64,000 bases of DNA. It comes from Bradyrhizobium embrapense (lineage in GTDB: Bacteria; Pseudomonadota; Alphaproteobacteria; Rhizobiales; Xanthobacteraceae). Positions 8,278-18,079 of this stretch are shown one piece after another. Under the pieces are notes generated by a model that was not told the DNA's origin, did not search any database, and worked only from the letters and a program-made list of their open reading frames with translations. The DNA is taken from the NCBI RefSeq assembly GCF_001189235.2, contig NZ_LFIP02000001.1:868001-932000 (forward strand), written 5' to 3'. Position 1 is the stretch's first letter. Every line of letters begins with the position of its first letter. A program made the translations under genes and the position numbers.

Positions 8278-8315
8278 AACCTGGAGCTCGTTGGACGGTT
8301 TGAGCTCCGACGCGC

Positions 8316-9035
8316 TCAGTGGATTTCCGCCGAGCGCTTCAGCGCATCCTTCAGCTTCTCGAGCGTGAAGTCCTTGCTGCGCGCGATGTCCAGGATCGGG
8401 GTCTCGCGGCGGCCGCAGAGTTCGGCGGCTTCCGGCAGCTTGGCCGCGACATCATACGGGATCACGATCGCGCCGTGGCTGTCGGCGTGGATCAGGTCGT
8501 CGGAACGCACCGTCATGCCGGCAACGCGGACCTCGCCGCCGAAGCTTTCGGCATGCACCCAGGCGTGCGAGGGGCCGATCGAGCCGGCCAGCGCCTGGAA
8601 GCCCGGCGCCCATTGCGGAATGTCGCGGATCGAACCGTCGGTGATGACGCCGAGGCAGCCGAGCGCCTTGTGCACGGCGCTCTGCACCTCGCCCCAGAAC
8701 GCGCCGTAGCCGACGTCGGGTCCGTCGATGTCCTGGATCACGGAGATGCGCGGGCCAAAGCCGGTGCCGACATATTCATAATATTCGATGCGGCGCTTCG
8801 ACTGCTCCTCGGCCGAGAGGCCGGTCTTCAGCACCGAGCGGATCGCGACTGTGCGCGCATAGCCGACGATCGGCGGCAAGGTCGGGAACGGGCAGACCAG
8901 CGGCTTCACTGTGTAGCCGATCAGACGGCGCTCCGGCGCCACGATCTCCATCGCGTTGCAGATCGTCGGCGTGTCGTAGCGCGCCAACGCCTCGAGGACG
9001 GACGCGGGAAGCGGGGCGGAAGCGGATGTCGTCAC
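8316..9035 (-). CDS. RraA-like protein / oxaloacetate-type aldolase family
   Basis: A 239-residue protein of the RraA fold (often labelled demethylmenaquinone methyltransferase-like). The family signature is present: LGVITDGSIRDIPQW, with the Asp and Arg-Asp that bind divalent metal and substrate in 4-hydroxy-4-methyl-2-oxoglutarate aldolases. Enzymes of this fold split or decarboxylate oxo-acids such as oxaloacetate. True RNase E regulators are shorter (about 160 residues). The extra N-terminal part (ALARYDTPTICNAMEIVAPERR) fits the aldolase or unknown-hydrolase branch. The gene is alone, convergent with the TerC-type gene across a repeat. Function beyond the family is not clear. Confidence 0.85.
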   Translation of the reverse strand: MTTSASAPLPASVLEALARYDTPTICNAMEIVAPERRLIGYTVKPLVCPFPTLPPIVGYARTVAIRSVLKTGLSAEEQSKRRIEYYEYVGTGFGPRISVIQDIDGPDVGYGAFWGEVQSAVHKALGCLGVITDGSIRDIPQWAPGFQALAGSIGPSHAWVHAESFGGEVRVAGMTVRSDDLIHADSHGAIVIPYDVAAKLPEAAELCGRRETPILDIARSKDFTLEKLKDALKRSAEIH

Positions 9036-9160
9036 GGCGTTTCTCTCCTGATTTTTGGCGTTCGCTGAGCCACCTCAGCCTATAGCCGAGATCAGAGGCG
9101 AACCCAACCGAGGCACGCTCATGGCTGATATTTGCGTGAATGAAGCAACCAGATCACCGT

Positions 9161-9256
9161 CACCCTGAGGAGGCCGCGCAGCGGCCGTCTCGAAGGGTCG
9201 ACGGCCCCGCTGGTGGCCGTGCATCCTTCGAGACGCGCTGCGCGCTCCTCAGGGTG
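9161..9256. repeat. CACCCTGAGG-type palindromic repeat
   Basis: CACCCTGAGGAGGCCGCGCA at 9161 is matched in inverted form by the sequence ending CTCCTCAGGGTG at 9256, with inner complementary parts GTCTCGAAGG and CCTTCGAGAC. It lies just downstream of the pssA stop and could end its transcription. A partial, diverged copy of the left arm is at 13821-13880. Confidence 0.7.
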
Positions 9257-9273
9257 ACGGGTTACGCAGTGGC

Positions 9274-10158
9274 TCAGTGCAGATGCGTCGGGCGATCGTC
9301 GTGGTCGTCCGGATCCACGACCGGTGGCGCATAGGGAGCCGCAGGCGATGCCGCTACCGGCGCACTCGCGCCTTGCGTCTGCGCCGCAAGCTGGCGCTCC
9401 TGGTCTCGATACGACTTCCAGCCCCAGGGCAGGCTGATCAGATAGGCGACCGAGCCCGCCGACAGGATGTGCCAGGGATAGCCGATCAACAGCGCGACGA
9501 AGAACACCACCGACACGAATACCGGCAACACCATCTCCGGTGGCACGCGCATCTTCACGGTCTTGCCGGAGAACACCGGCAGGCGCGACACCATCAGGAA
9601 GGCGATCAGGAGCGTGTAGAACGCCGTCAGCGTCGCCGGCGGCATCGGCACGCCGAGGAAGGCGAGATAGATCGGCAGCAGCACGGTGATCGCGCCGGCC
9701 GGCGCCGGCACACCGGTGAAGTAGTTGGCCGCGAAGGCCGGCTTGTTGGGGTCGTCGATCGAGGCGTTGAAGCGCGCAAGCCGCAGGCCACCGGAGATCG
9801 CGAACACCATTGCGGCGATCCAGCCGCCATTGTTCAATTCGTGGAGCTGCCAGAAATACAGGATCAGGCCCGGCGCGACGCCGAAATTGACGAAGTCGGC
9901 GAGGCTGTCGAGCTCGGCGCCGAATTTCGACTGGCCCTTGATCATGCGGGCGACGCGGCCGTCGATGCCGTCGAGGATCGCGGCGAACACGATGGCGGCG
10001 ACCGCCAGCTCCATCCGCCCTTCCGTCGACAGCCGGATCGCGGTGAGGCCGGCGCAGATCGCCAGCAGCGTGATCATGTTGGGCACGAGCATCCGCACCG
10101 GAATCGGGCGGAACCGGCGGCGGCGCAACTCGCTGGAATTGGGATCGAATGGCATCAT
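9274..10158 (-). CDS. pssA: CDP-diacylglycerol-serine O-phosphatidyltransferase
   Basis: A membrane enzyme of about 294 residues that makes phosphatidylserine from CDP-diacylglycerol and serine. The CDP-alcohol phosphotransferase motif is complete: the residues of DGRVARMIKGQSKFGAELDS followed by LAD give D-G-x2-A-R-x8-G-x3-D-x3-D. Several hydrophobic helices follow, and the tail is polar and His/Asp rich (DPDDHDDRPTHLH). The frame is open from a TTG at 10176, but the tandem ATGs at 10158 and 10155 are more likely starts. The gene follows psd on the same strand with 76 bp between them. The pair makes phosphatidylethanolamine, as in other rhizobia. Confidence 0.93.
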   Translation of the reverse strand: MMPFDPNSSELRRRRFRPIPVRMLVPNMITLLAICAGLTAIRLSTEGRMELAVAAIVFAAILDGIDGRVARMIKGQSKFGAELDSLADFVNFGVAPGLILYFWQLHELNNGGWIAAMVFAISGGLRLARFNASIDDPNKPAFAANYFTGVPAPAGAITVLLPIYLAFLGVPMPPATLTAFYTLLIAFLMVSRLPVFSGKTVKMRVPPEMVLPVFVSVVFFVALLIGYPWHILSAGSVAYLISLPWGWKSYRDQERQLAAQTQGASAPVAASPAAPYAPPVVDPDDHDDRPTHLH

Positions 10159-10234
10159 GGGTCTGTAATATAGCAAGCATGGCCCGGCTCCGCCATTGCG
10201 GCGGGAACCGGTTGATCAAGCTGGCGGAACAGAG

Positions 10235-10933
10235 TTAATCGGCGCGGTAGGTGCGGCCCGGATCGGCGTTGCGGAAGTCCGCCAGAATGGTCTCGCCGGC
10301 GACCGCGGTCTGGCCCTCGGAGACCAGGGCCTTGGTGCCCTCGGGCAGGTAGACGTCGAGCCGCGAGCCGAAGCGGATCAGGCCGAAACGTTCGCCGGCG
10401 CCGATCGACTGGCCTTCCTTGACGAAGCAGACGATGCGGCGCGCCACGAGGCCGGCGATCTGGACCACGCCGATGCGCCCGTTGGCGCTCGAGATCACCA
10501 GCGAGTTGCGCTCATTGTCCTCGCTCGCCTTGTCGAGCTCGGCATTGATGAAGGCGCCAGGCCGGTAGGCGATGCGGTCGATGCGGCCGGCCACCGGGCT
10601 GCGGTTCACGTGGCAGTTGAACACGCTCATGAACACCGAAACGCGCGGCAGCGGCTTGTCTCCGAGGCCGAGCTCGGCCGGCGGCAGCGCCTGAACCACC
10701 ATCGAGACACGGCCATCGGCCGGCGACACCACGATGCCATCGCGCAGCGGCGTGACGCGGACGGGATCGCGGAAGAACAGCGCACACCAGACCGTGAGCA
10801 GCGTCCCGATCCAGCCCAACGGGGTCCAGATCCAGAACAGGATCAGGCTCGCCAGGGCGAAGCCGCCGATGAACGGATAGCCCTCGGGGTGGATCGGCGG
10901 GATCTGCGCGCGGATGGAATTGGCGATCGACAT
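10235..10933 (-). CDS. psd: Phosphatidylserine decarboxylase proenzyme
   Basis: A 232-residue proenzyme of the short bacterial type. It has one or two N-terminal membrane helices (about 20-55) and the decarboxylase core with [14 protein letters not shown]. The self-cleavage site [11 protein letters not shown] lies near the end. Cleavage before Ser190 would give a short alpha chain whose N-terminal serine becomes the pyruvoyl cofactor. The enzyme turns phosphatidylserine into phosphatidylethanolamine at the inner membrane. It lies 53 bp after an ABC exporter gene and before pssA, all on the minus strand and possibly one transcript. Confidence 0.95.
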   Translation of the reverse strand: MSIANSIRAQIPPIHPEGYPFIGGFALASLILFWIWTPLGWIGTLLTVWCALFFRDPVRVTPLRDGIVVSPADGRVSMVVQALPPAELGLGDKPLPRVSVFMSVFNCHVNRSPVAGRIDRIAYRPGAFINAELDKASEDNERNSLVISSANGRIGVVQIAGLVARRIVCFVKEGQSIGAGERFGLIRFGSRLDVYLPEGTKALVSEGQTAVAGETILADFRNADPGRTYRAD

Positions 10934-10986
10934 CAGAGCTCGCTTGCGTTTCCCCGCCCCGTTTGGCGGGAGAGGCCCTAGATCGA

Positions 10987-12975
10987 CTATTCCGCGGCGG
11001 TCGGCAAGGGTTTCTCACCCGCAACCGGGGTTGAATCGTCAGACGAATCGGTGACCCCGGGCGGCAGGCGATTCGGTGCGCTGCCGTCGTCATCGACCTG
11101 GGCGAGCCGTTCGCGGGCCTCTTCGGCCTCGCGCTGCCGGTTCCACATGCTGGCGTAAAGGCCATCGGCGGCCAAAAGCCGCGCATGGGTGCCGCGCTCG
11201 GCGATCCGGCCCTGGTCCAGCACGATGATCTCGTCGGCGCCGACAATGGTCGACAGCCGGTGAGCGATCACCAGCGAGGTGCGGTTGCGCGACACCCGCT
11301 CCAGCGCGCCCTGGATCTCGTGCTCGGTATGGCTGTCGAGCGCCGACGTCGCCTCGTCCAGCACAAGGATCGGCGGCGCCTTCAAGACCGTGCGTGCGAT
11401 CGCGACCCGCTGCTTCTCGCCGCCCGAGAGTTTCAGGCCGCGCTCGCCGACCTGCGTCTCGTAACCCTGCGGCGACATCCGGATGAAGCCGTCGATCTGC
11501 GCCAGGCGGGCCGCCTCCTCGACCTCGTCGTCGCTGGCATCCCAGCGACCGTAACGGATGTTGTAGCGGATGGTGTCGTTGAACAGCACGGTATCCTGCG
11601 GCACCATGCCGATTGCCGACCGTAGCGAGGCCTGTGTCACGGTCTTGATGTCCTGGCCGTCGATCAGGATGCGGCCGCTCGAGACGTCGTAGAGCCGGAA
11701 CAGCAGCCGCGAGATCGTCGACTTGCCGGCGCCGGAGGGTCCGACGATCGCGACCGTCTTGCCGGCCGGCACCTCGAAGCTCAGGCCTTTCAGGATCTGG
11801 CGATCGGGCTCATAGGCGAAGCGGACGTCCTCGAAACGCACGCTGCCGGACGGCACCACGAGCGGCTTGGCGCCCGGCACATCCTTCACCTCGGGATCGC
11901 GCGCCAGCACGTCGAACATCCTCTCGATGTCGATGATCGCCTGCTTGATCTCGCGATACACCATGCCCATGAAATTCAGCGGCTGGTAGAGCTGGATCAT
12001 CATCGAATTGATCAGCACGAAATCGCCGACGGTGTGGGTGCCGCTACGGATGCCGAATGCGCACATCAGCATGGTCGCGGTCAGGCCGGCGGTGAAGATG
12101 ATCGCCTGCCCGGTGTTGAGCACGGCAAGCGAGGTATAGGTCTTCACGCTGGCCTGCTCGTAGCGTTCCATCGAGCGGTCGTAGCGCCGCGCCTCGCGCT
12201 CCTCGGCGCCGAAATACTTCACCGTCTCGTAGTTGAGCAGCGAGTCGATCGCCTTGGTGTTCGCCTCGGTGTCGGAATCATTCATCTTGCGGCGGATCTC
12301 GATCCGCCACTCGGTCGCGATGTAGGTGTAGTACATGAACACGACGACCGTGATCAGCACCGCGAGCACGTAGCGCCAGTCGAACTGCCAAAGCAGCACC
12401 GCCGCCAGCAGCGTGACCTCCACGATGGTCGGGATCAGCTGCAGGATCACCATCCGCACGATGGTCTCGATGCCGGAGCGGCCGCGCTCCAGCACGCGGG
12501 TCAGGCCGCCGGTCTTGCGCTCGAGATGGAAACGCAGCGACAGCTCGTGCATGTGCACGAAGGTGATATAGGCGAGCCGCCGCACCGCGTGCATCGCGAC
12601 GCGGGCGAAGATGCCGTCGCGCCACTGCGTCAGCACCGCCATGATGATACGCACCGCACCGTAGCTGATCGTCATCAGCACCGGCGAGGCGATCAGCCAG
12701 ACCATCCAGTTCGAGGAAGCGACCGGCGCCGAGCCCGTGCCGTTCAGCGCGTCGATCGCCCATTTGAAGGTGAACGGCACCGACAGCGTCGCGAGCTTGG
12801 CGAACAGCAGCAGCACCACCGACCAGATCACGCGCATCTTCAAATCGGCACGATCGCCGGGCCAGATGTAGGGCCAGAGATGAACGAGGGTGCCGAGCAG
12901 CGTCCCCTTCTCGGCGGCCGATGTCGTGGCCGTGGGCTGATCGGCCGCGGTCACAGTCCGTTGCGGCGGCACCAT
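10987..12975 (-). CDS. Atm1/HMT1-type ABC exporter (fused permease and ATPase)
   Basis: A 662-residue half-transporter. The membrane domain (about 45-345) carries six helices and the family pattern [15 protein letters not shown]. The ATPase domain has Walker A GPSGAGKS (412-419), signature LSGGEKQR (516-523) and Walker [13 protein letters not shown] (536 onward). The sequence [14 protein letters not shown] is typical of the Atm1/HMT1 branch, whose members export glutathione-bound metals or sulfur compounds and support metal tolerance and iron-sulfur cluster assembly. The C-terminal tail is polar and low in complexity. It is upstream of psd and pssA. The substrate is inferred from the branch only. 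Confidence 0.9.
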   Translation of the reverse strand: MVPPQRTVTAADQPTATTSAAEKGTLLGTLVHLWPYIWPGDRADLKMRVIWSVVLLLFAKLATLSVPFTFKWAIDALNGTGSAPVASSNWMVWLIASPVLMTISYGAVRIIMAVLTQWRDGIFARVAMHAVRRLAYITFVHMHELSLRFHLERKTGGLTRVLERGRSGIETIVRMVILQLIPTIVEVTLLAAVLLWQFDWRYVLAVLITVVVFMYYTYIATEWRIEIRRKMNDSDTEANTKAIDSLLNYETVKYFGAEEREARRYDRSMERYEQASVKTYTSLAVLNTGQAIIFTAGLTATMLMCAFGIRSGTHTVGDFVLINSMMIQLYQPLNFMGMVYREIKQAIIDIERMFDVLARDPEVKDVPGAKPLVVPSGSVRFEDVRFAYEPDRQILKGLSFEVPAGKTVAIVGPSGAGKSTISRLLFRLYDVSSGRILIDGQDIKTVTQASLRSAIGMVPQDTVLFNDTIRYNIRYGRWDASDDEVEEAARLAQIDGFIRMSPQGYETQVGERGLKLSGGEKQRVAIARTVLKAPPILVLDEATSALDSHTEHEIQGALERVSRNRTSLVIAHRLSTIVGADEIIVLDQGRIAERGTHARLLAADGLYASMWNRQREAEEARERLAQVDDDGSAPNRLPPGVTDSSDDSTPVAGEKPLPTAAE

Positions 12976-13188
12976 CAGGAGCCCGCCCTCGCCGTCATGG
13001 CGCGCCGGTGCGCTGCCACATCTTGTCCATGATTTGCCATTGTGCCCGTCATATAGATCGTTTGAACGCGGCGTACAGGCTTATGACGAAAATTGTTCGC
13101 GATTCGCGGGAAGTTGCGGGAAATTTTGGCCCTCAATCCCCATATCGGAGTCTTGACCCTGTTTACGCTGCAGTGCCACAAGGATCGT

Positions 13189-13794
13189 ATGAACCAAATC
13201 AAGACCGTCTGTGTTTATTGCGGCTCCGGCCCCGGTAACAATCCCCGCTTCGTTGAAGCTGCCATCGCACTCGGCAAGGCCTTTGCCGACAACAATGTGC
13301 GCCTGGTTTATGGCGGCGGCTCGATCGGCCTGATGGGCGCGGTCGCGAAATCCACCCTCGATCATGGCGGCTCCGTCACCGGCATCATTCCGGAATTCCT
13401 GCGGGCGCGCGAGAACGCGCTGACCTCGGTTCAGGAGATGATCGTCACCCCCGACATGCACGAGCGCAAGCGGCTGATGTTCGAGCGCTCGGATGCGTTC
13501 GTCGCGCTGCCCGGCGGCATCGGCACGCTGGAGGAGCTGGTCGAGCAGTTGACCTGGCAGCAGCTCGGCCGTCACTCCAAGCCGATCCTGCTCGCCAACA
13601 TCGACAACTTCTGGGAGCCCCTGCTCTCGCTGCTGAACCACATGCGCATGACCGAGTTCATCCGCCCGACGCTGCCGATCAACGTCCTGATGGCCGACCG
13701 CGTCGACGACATCCTGCCGCGGCTGCGCTCTGCAGTGGCCGGCAAGCCGGCGGCCGCAAAGGAACTCGCGCCCGAGGTGGCGCGGCGGCTGTAA
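13189..13794 (+). CDS. LOG-family nucleotide phosphoribohydrolase (TIGR00730)
   Basis: A 201-residue Rossmann-like protein. It carries YGGGSIGLMG (41-50), the conserved MHERK (90-94) and PGGIGTLEE (108-116), the full active-site signature of LOG proteins. These enzymes cleave ribose 5-phosphate from cytokinin nucleotides or other nucleoside monophosphates. In bacteria the physiological substrate is often unclear. The ATG at 13189 follows AAGGA and starts the usual MNQIKTVCVYCGSG; an upstream extension in the same frame has no homology. It is divergent from the ABC exporter gene (213 bp between starts). Confidence 0.92.
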   Translation: MNQIKTVCVYCGSGPGNNPRFVEAAIALGKAFADNNVRLVYGGGSIGLMGAVAKSTLDHGGSVTGIIPEFLRARENALTSVQEMIVTPDMHERKRLMFERSDAFVALPGGIGTLEELVEQLTWQQLGRHSKPILLANIDNFWEPLLSLLNHMRMTEFIRPTLPINVLMADRVDDILPRLRSAVAGKPAAAKELAPEVARRL

Positions 13795-13820
13795 CCTGTC
13801 AGCCGCGCGAACCTGACTCC

Positions 13821-13880
13821 GTCATGCTGAGGAGGCTGCGCAGCAGCCGTCTCGAAGCATGCACGGCCCGGCTGGTGGCC
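13821..13880. repeat. Partial copy of the CACCCTGAGG-type repeat
   Basis: ATGCTGAGGAGGCTGCGCAG followed by CAGCCGTCTCGAAGCATGCA and CTGGTGGCC resembles the left part of the palindrome at 9161-9256 (GAGGAGGCCGCGCAGCGGCC, CTCGAAGG, CTGGTGGCC). The right arm is missing, so this copy is truncated. It sits between two convergent genes. Confidence 0.55.
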
Positions 13881-13918
13881 GATTCAACGGGTCCAACGAG
13901 GCGCCAGACCGGCCCAAG

Positions 13919-14296
13919 TCACTCGCTCGGAAACGTCACGGCCTCGATGCGATTGCCATCGGGATCGAGCACGAAGGCAGCGTAGTAGCGCACGCGGTCG
14001 TGCGGGCGCAGGCCCGGGGCGCCATCGGAGCGGCCACCGGATGCAAGCGCCGCCGAATGGAACGCATCGACCTCGGCAGCGGTTTTCGCACGCAGGCAGA
14101 TATGGGTGCCGCTCTCATGCGCGACATGCGCCATCGTGGCGCGCAGATTGATCCAGAACTCCGGATAGGCCTTGCCGAAACCGATGGTCGCCGGCCGCGT
14201 GACGAGGCGGCTGAGGCCGAGTGCGGCGAGCGTTGGCTCATAGAACCGCGCGGCGCGTTCGAGATCGCGGACACCGACGGAGACATGGTCGATCAT
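13919..14296 (-). CDS. VOC-family (glyoxalase fold) protein
   Basis: A 125-residue single-module vicinal-oxygen-chelate protein: MIDHVSVGVRDLERAARFYE at the start, then FWINLRATM, THICLRAKTAAEVDAFH and the closing YAAFVLDPDGNRIEAVTF. Metal ligands are plausible at His4, at the His of GTHICL and at the Glu of IEAV. Such proteins include glyoxalases, dioxygenases and drug-binding resistance proteins, so the reaction is not predictable. The start at 14296 follows AGGAGGG. The open frame extends further upstream, but only into a dispersed repeat. Confidence 0.85.
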   Translation of the reverse strand: MIDHVSVGVRDLERAARFYEPTLAALGLSRLVTRPATIGFGKAYPEFWINLRATMAHVAHESGTHICLRAKTAAEVDAFHSAALASGGRSDGAPGLRPHDRVRYYAAFVLDPDGNRIEAVTFPSE

Positions 14297-14313
14297 GGGC
14301 CCTCCTGCCTCCT

Positions 14314-14427
14314 CGTCATTGCGAGCGAAGCGCAGCAATCCATCGCGCCGCAAGCTGAGACATGGATTGCTTCGTCGCTACAGCGCAAATTGCTTTGCAA
14401 TTTTGTCGCGAGCTCCTCGCAATGACG
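14314..14427. repeat. CGTCATTGCGAG palindromic repeat
   Basis: CGTCATTGCGAG at 14314 is mirrored by CTCGCAATGACG ending at 14427. Inner elements GCGAAGC-AATCC and GGATTGCTTCG pair, and GCAAATTGC-TTTGCAATTTG forms a small hairpin. This type of repeat occurs between genes in many Bradyrhizobium and Rhodopseudomonas genomes. It sits between cimA and the VOC gene, both on the minus strand, and may act as a terminator. Confidence 0.7.
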
Positions 14428-14453
14428 ACTGCGGTAACACTTGCACGCAAGCC

Positions 14454-16052
14454 TCAAGCCTGCGCGCCCGACTTCACCAGCTTGTAAAACACCGAATCCA
14501 TCAGCGCCTGGAACGAGGCGTCGATGATATTGGGCGAGACGCCGACCGTGGTCCAGCTCTCGCCGGTCTCGTCCTCGCTTTCGATCAGCACCCGCGTAAC
14601 CGCCTCGGTCCCGCCATTGAGGATACGCACGCGGTAGTCGATCAGCTTCAGGCCATCGATGTATTTCTGGTACTTGCCGAGGTCCTTGCGCAGCGCCACG
14701 TCGAGCGCATTGACCGGACCGTTGCCTTCGGCGGCCGAGATCAGCCGCTCGCCGTCGACATCGACCTTCACCACCGCAAGCGCGACCGTGACGCGCTGGC
14801 CGTTGGCGTTGTAGCGCTGCTCGACATTGACGTCGAACTGCTCGACCTTGAAATATTCCGGCACCTTGCCGAGCGTGCGGCGCGCCAAGAGGTCGAACGA
14901 GGCGTTCGCCGACTCGTAGGCAAAGCCCGCGGCCTCGCGCTCCTTCAGCTCCTCGACCAGACGCGTCAGCCGCGGATCATTCTTGTCATAGGCGATCCCG
15001 GCGCGGTCGAGCTCGGCCATCACGTTGGAGCGGCCGGCCTGATCCGAGACCAGCACCTTGCGGTGGTTGCCGACGGAATCTGGCAGCACATGCTCGTAAG
15101 TCTGCGGATCCTTCATGACCGCGGAGGCATGGATGCCGGTCTTGGTGACGAAGGCGCTTTCGCCCACATAGGCCGCATGGCGGTTGGGCGCGCGGTTCAG
15201 CATGTCGTCGAGCGTGCGCGACACCTTCATCAGCGTCGCCATCTTCTCCGTGGTGACGCCGATCTCGAATTTTTCGGCAAACTCCTGCTTCAGCTTCAGG
15301 GTCGGGATCAGCGAGCAGAGATTGGCGTTGCCGCAACGCTCGCCGAGGCCGTTGAGCGTGCCCTGGATCTGCCGCGCGCCGGCGCGCACCGCGGCCAGCG
15401 AATTGGCCACCGCCTGCTCGGTGTCGTTATGGGCATGAATGCCGACATGGGCACCGGGCACCTGCGTGACGACGTCGCCGACGATGGCCTCGATCTCGTG
15501 CGGCATGGTGCCGCCATTGGTGTCGCACAGCACCACCCAGCGCGCGCCGGCCTCATAGGCGGCCTTCGCGCAGGCAAGCGCATAGTCGCGGTTCTCCTTG
15601 TAGCCGTCGAAGAAATGCTCGCAGTCGACCATCACCTCGCGGCCGATCGCCCTGGCAGCCGCAACGCTGTCGCGGATCGAGGCGAGGTTCTCCTCGTTGG
15701 TGGTCTCGAGCGCGACCCGCACCTGGTAGGCGGAGGATTTCGCGACGAAGCAGATCGCATCCGCCTTGGCCTCGAGGATGCCGGCGAGCCCCGGATCGTT
15801 CGAGGCCGAACGGCCGGGCCGCCGCGTCATGCCGAACGCGGTGAAGCGCGCGTGGTCGAATGCGGGCTTCTTGCTGAAGAATTCGGTGTCGGTCGGATTG
15901 GCACCGGGATAACCGCCCTCGACATAGTCGATGCCGAGCGCATCGAGCATGCCCGCGATCACCCGCTTGTCCTGCAGCGTGAAGTCGACGCCATTGGTCT
16001 GCGCGCCGTCGCGCAGCGTGGTGTCGAACAAATAGAGGCGCTCGCGGCTCAT
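14454..16052 (-). CDS. cimA: (R)-citramalate synthase
   Basis: A 532-residue HMGL-like enzyme. The N-terminal barrel starts with YLFDTTLRDGAQ (7-18, catalytic Arg and metal Asp) and includes HAHNDTEQAVANSLAAVRAG, with the metal-binding HxH. The C-terminal part (from about 400) is a LeuA-type regulatory dimer domain. The length and the sequence GVDFTLQDKR match the citramalate synthase branch, which condenses pyruvate and acetyl-CoA for threonine-independent isoleucine synthesis. The 2-isopropylmalate synthase branch is less likely. The start overlaps the stop of the upstream acetyltransferase gene (ATGA), so cysS, the acetyltransferase and cimA form one operon. Confidence 0.92.
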   Translation of the reverse strand: MSRERLYLFDTTLRDGAQTNGVDFTLQDKRVIAGMLDALGIDYVEGGYPGANPTDTEFFSKKPAFDHARFTAFGMTRRPGRSASNDPGLAGILEAKADAICFVAKSSAYQVRVALETTNEENLASIRDSVAAARAIGREVMVDCEHFFDGYKENRDYALACAKAAYEAGARWVVLCDTNGGTMPHEIEAIVGDVVTQVPGAHVGIHAHNDTEQAVANSLAAVRAGARQIQGTLNGLGERCGNANLCSLIPTLKLKQEFAEKFEIGVTTEKMATLMKVSRTLDDMLNRAPNRHAAYVGESAFVTKTGIHASAVMKDPQTYEHVLPDSVGNHRKVLVSDQAGRSNVMAELDRAGIAYDKNDPRLTRLVEELKEREAAGFAYESANASFDLLARRTLGKVPEYFKVEQFDVNVEQRYNANGQRVTVALAVVKVDVDGERLISAAEGNGPVNALDVALRKDLGKYQKYIDGLKLIDYRVRILNGGTEAVTRVLIESEDETGESWTTVGVSPNIIDASFQALMDSVFYKLVKSGAQA

Positions 16053-16555
16053 GCGTGGCCTCCGGGCACGGCAATGCCGTCCAGCGGCTTCTGCATCGTG
16101 GTGTTGGCGAGCCATTCGTCGCCGACGGTGACCGAATTGCGCTGCTGCGCGACATAGCCGCGCTTGCGGAAGAATTCGAGCGCGGTGTCGCTGGCATCGA
16201 CCTTGAGGGTCTTGGTGCCCCGTGCGCTCGCGATCTTCTCCAGCGCATCGCACAGCGCGGCACCGACACCCTGCCCCACGACGCTCGGATGCACATAGAG
16301 CATGTCGATGTAATCGGCCCCCTTCAGCGAGGCGAAGCCGACCGGTGCCCCCTGCAGTGTCGCGATCAGCGTCAACTGCCCGGCGAGCTTCTTGCCGAAG
16401 GCCGCCTCGTCGTCGGCGGCCGTTGCCCAGGCTTCCTGCTGCGCCTCGCTGTAGTCGTCGCCGGTCAGGTCCATGATCGACGCCGCGAAGATCGCCGCCA
16501 GCAGCGGCGTATCGTCGGGCAGATACGGACGCAATGCGGGTGCGGACCGGCTCAT
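16049..16555 (-). CDS. GNAT-family N-acetyltransferase
   Basis: A 168-residue acetyltransferase. The acetyl-CoA loop is visible as [20 protein letters not shown], preceded by the core strand IDMLYVHPS, and is followed by [18 protein letters not shown], typical of the last helix and strand of GNAT domains. The substrate is unknown. The start at 16555 overlaps the cysS stop and its stop overlaps the cimA start (ATGA at both ends), which suggests tight translational coupling in a three-gene operon. An upstream extension of the frame only reads through cysS in another frame and was not used. Confidence 0.88.
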   Translation of the reverse strand: MSRSAPALRPYLPDDTPLLAAIFAASIMDLTGDDYSEAQQEAWATAADDEAAFGKKLAGQLTLIATLQGAPVGFASLKGADYIDMLYVHPSVVGQGVGAALCDALEKIASARGTKTLKVDASDTALEFFRKRGYVAQQRNSVTVGDEWLANTTMQKPLDGIAVPGGHA

Positions 16556-17952
16556 CGCGCGACCTCCCAGGTGGTGCCTTCCTTGGAATCTTTGATCACC
16601 ACGCCCATCGCGGCGAGCTGATCGCGGATCCGGTCGGACTCCTTGAAGTCCTTCCGCGCCCGCGCCGCGGTGCGCTCGGCGATCAGCGCCTCGACCGCGG
16701 CGGCATCGACGCCGCTGGCCTGCTCCTTGCGACCCTTCCATGCGGCCGCGCTCTCCGACAGGAAGCCGAGCAGCCGCAGCGAGCCGACAAATTCCTTGCG
16801 GCTCGCCTCACTGCTCGCGGCAGCGTTGCGCAAGCCGTGCAGCACAGCCATCGCCTGCGCCGTGTTGAGGTCGTCGTAGAGCGCCTCGACCACTGCCGGC
16901 GACGGCGCCCCGGGCTCGGCGTCGGCCGCGACCGCATACCAGTCGTCGAGCGTCCTTGCGGCTTCTTCGGCACTCTTCAGCGTCCAGTCGAGCGGCGAGC
17001 GGTAATGCGTCCGGAGCATGCTGAGCCGCAGCACCTCGCCCGGCCAATCCGCCAGGAGATCCCGGATCGTGAAGAAGTTGCCGAGCGACTTCGACATCTT
17101 CTCGCTCTCGATCTGGAGGAAGCCGTTGTGCATCCAGACATTGGCCATGCGGTCGGTATGGAACGCGCAGCAGGTCTGAGCGAGTTCGTTCTCATGATGC
17201 GGAAACACCAGATCGATGCCGCCGCCATGGATGTCGAATTTCTCGCCGAGATGCTTCCAGGCCATCGCCGAGCACTCGATGTGCCAGCCGGGCCGGCCCT
17301 CGACGGCGATCCCTGCGGGCGATGGCCATGACGGCTCCCCCGGCTTCGACGGCTTCCACAGCACGAAGTCGGTGTTGTCGCGCTTGTAGGGCGCGACGTC
17401 GACGCGGGCGCCCGCGATCATCTCGTCGAGCGACCGCTTCGACAGCGCACCATAGCGCGGCAGCACCGAATTGGCCGCGTTCATCGCCTGCGGCGAGAAC
17501 AGCACATGATCCTCGGCGACATAGGCGAAGCCGCCGCCGACCAGCTTCTCGATGATCGCGCGCATCTCCGGGATGTGCTCGGTGGCGCGCGGCTGCACGG
17601 TCGGGGCCAAGCAGCCGAGCGCAGCAACGTCGTCCTGATATTGCTGATAGGTCAGCTCGGTGACCTTGCGGATCGCCTCGTTCAGCGGCACGCCCGGATA
17701 GTCCCGCGCGGCGCGGACGTTGATCTTGTCGTCGACGTCAGTGATATTGCGAACGTACTTCACGTGGTCGGCGCCGTAGCGATGGCGCAGCACACGAAAC
17801 AGCACGTCGAAAACGATCGCTGCACGGCCGTTGCCGATATGGGCGAAGTCGTAGACCGTCGGTCCGCAGGCATACATACGGACATTGTCGGCATCGAGCG
17901 GCACGAACGGCCGCTTCTCCCGGGTCAGCGTATCGTAAAGGCGCAATTCCAT
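16552..17952 (-). CDS. cysS: Cysteinyl-tRNA synthetase
   Basis: A 466-residue class I aminoacyl-tRNA synthetase that charges tRNA-Cys. It has zinc and cysteine-binding residues Cys29 ([14 protein letters not shown]) and Cys227 (WHIECSAM), the HIGN version of the HIGH motif (38-41), HHENELAQ, and KMSKS (285-289). The length is standard. It is first in the cysS-acetyltransferase-cimA operon. Upstream, on the same strand, lies a 16-codon ORF with a perfect ribosome-binding site and two Cys codons (18029-18079), a candidate for cysteine-dependent control. Confidence 0.97.
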   Translation of the reverse strand: MELRLYDTLTREKRPFVPLDADNVRMYACGPTVYDFAHIGNGRAAIVFDVLFRVLRHRYGADHVKYVRNITDVDDKINVRAARDYPGVPLNEAIRKVTELTYQQYQDDVAALGCLAPTVQPRATEHIPEMRAIIEKLVGGGFAYVAEDHVLFSPQAMNAANSVLPRYGALSKRSLDEMIAGARVDVAPYKRDNTDFVLWKPSKPGEPSWPSPAGIAVEGRPGWHIECSAMAWKHLGEKFDIHGGGIDLVFPHHENELAQTCCAFHTDRMANVWMHNGFLQIESEKMSKSLGNFFTIRDLLADWPGEVLRLSMLRTHYRSPLDWTLKSAEEAARTLDDWYAVAADAEPGAPSPAVVEALYDDLNTAQAMAVLHGLRNAAASSEASRKEFVGSLRLLGFLSESAAAWKGRKEQASGVDAAAVEALIAERTAARARKDFKESDRIRDQLAAMGVVIKDSKEGTTWEVAR

Positions 17953-18028
17953 GGATCACCGTCCCTTGTGGCCGGGCGTCCAGTGATTCTCAGGCGATTG
18001 AGAAAAGACGGCCTCAGCCAGCGAATCG

Positions 18029-18079
18029 CTAGCTCATAATCTCGCGGCAAATGCTGCAGATGGCGAGGTGGCCGTTCAT
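18029..18079 (-). CDS. Candidate Cys-containing leader peptide upstream of cysS
   Basis: A 16-residue ORF (MNGHLAICSICREIMS, then TAG) starts four bases after AGGAGGAACC, a near-ideal Shine-Dalgarno sequence. It contains two Cys codons (TGC) in a C-x-x-C pattern. It ends 76 bases before cysS. On the same strand a 7-bp stem (GCCCCTT/AAGGGGC, 18098-18120) lies just before its ribosome-binding site, and a 6-bp stem (TTCTCA/TGAGAA, 17987-18004) lies between it and cysS. I see no U-run that would make the second stem a classic terminator. The ORF and its ribosome-binding site are visible; a role in sensing charged tRNA-Cys is inferred. Confidence 0.45.
   Translation of the reverse strand: MNGHLAICSICREIMS

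Noticed and set aside
14454..16253. Longer cimA frame starting at 16253
   Set aside because: The extra 67 residues are read through the acetyltransferase gene in another frame and have shadow-like composition. The ATG at 16052 overlaps that gene's stop and starts the conserved [16 protein letters not shown].
17987..18004. TTCTCA/TGAGAA hairpin as a classic attenuator terminator of cysS
   Set aside because: The stem is only 6 bp, is AT-rich and lacks a following U-run, so by itself it should not stop RNA polymerase. It is kept only as context for the leader ORF.
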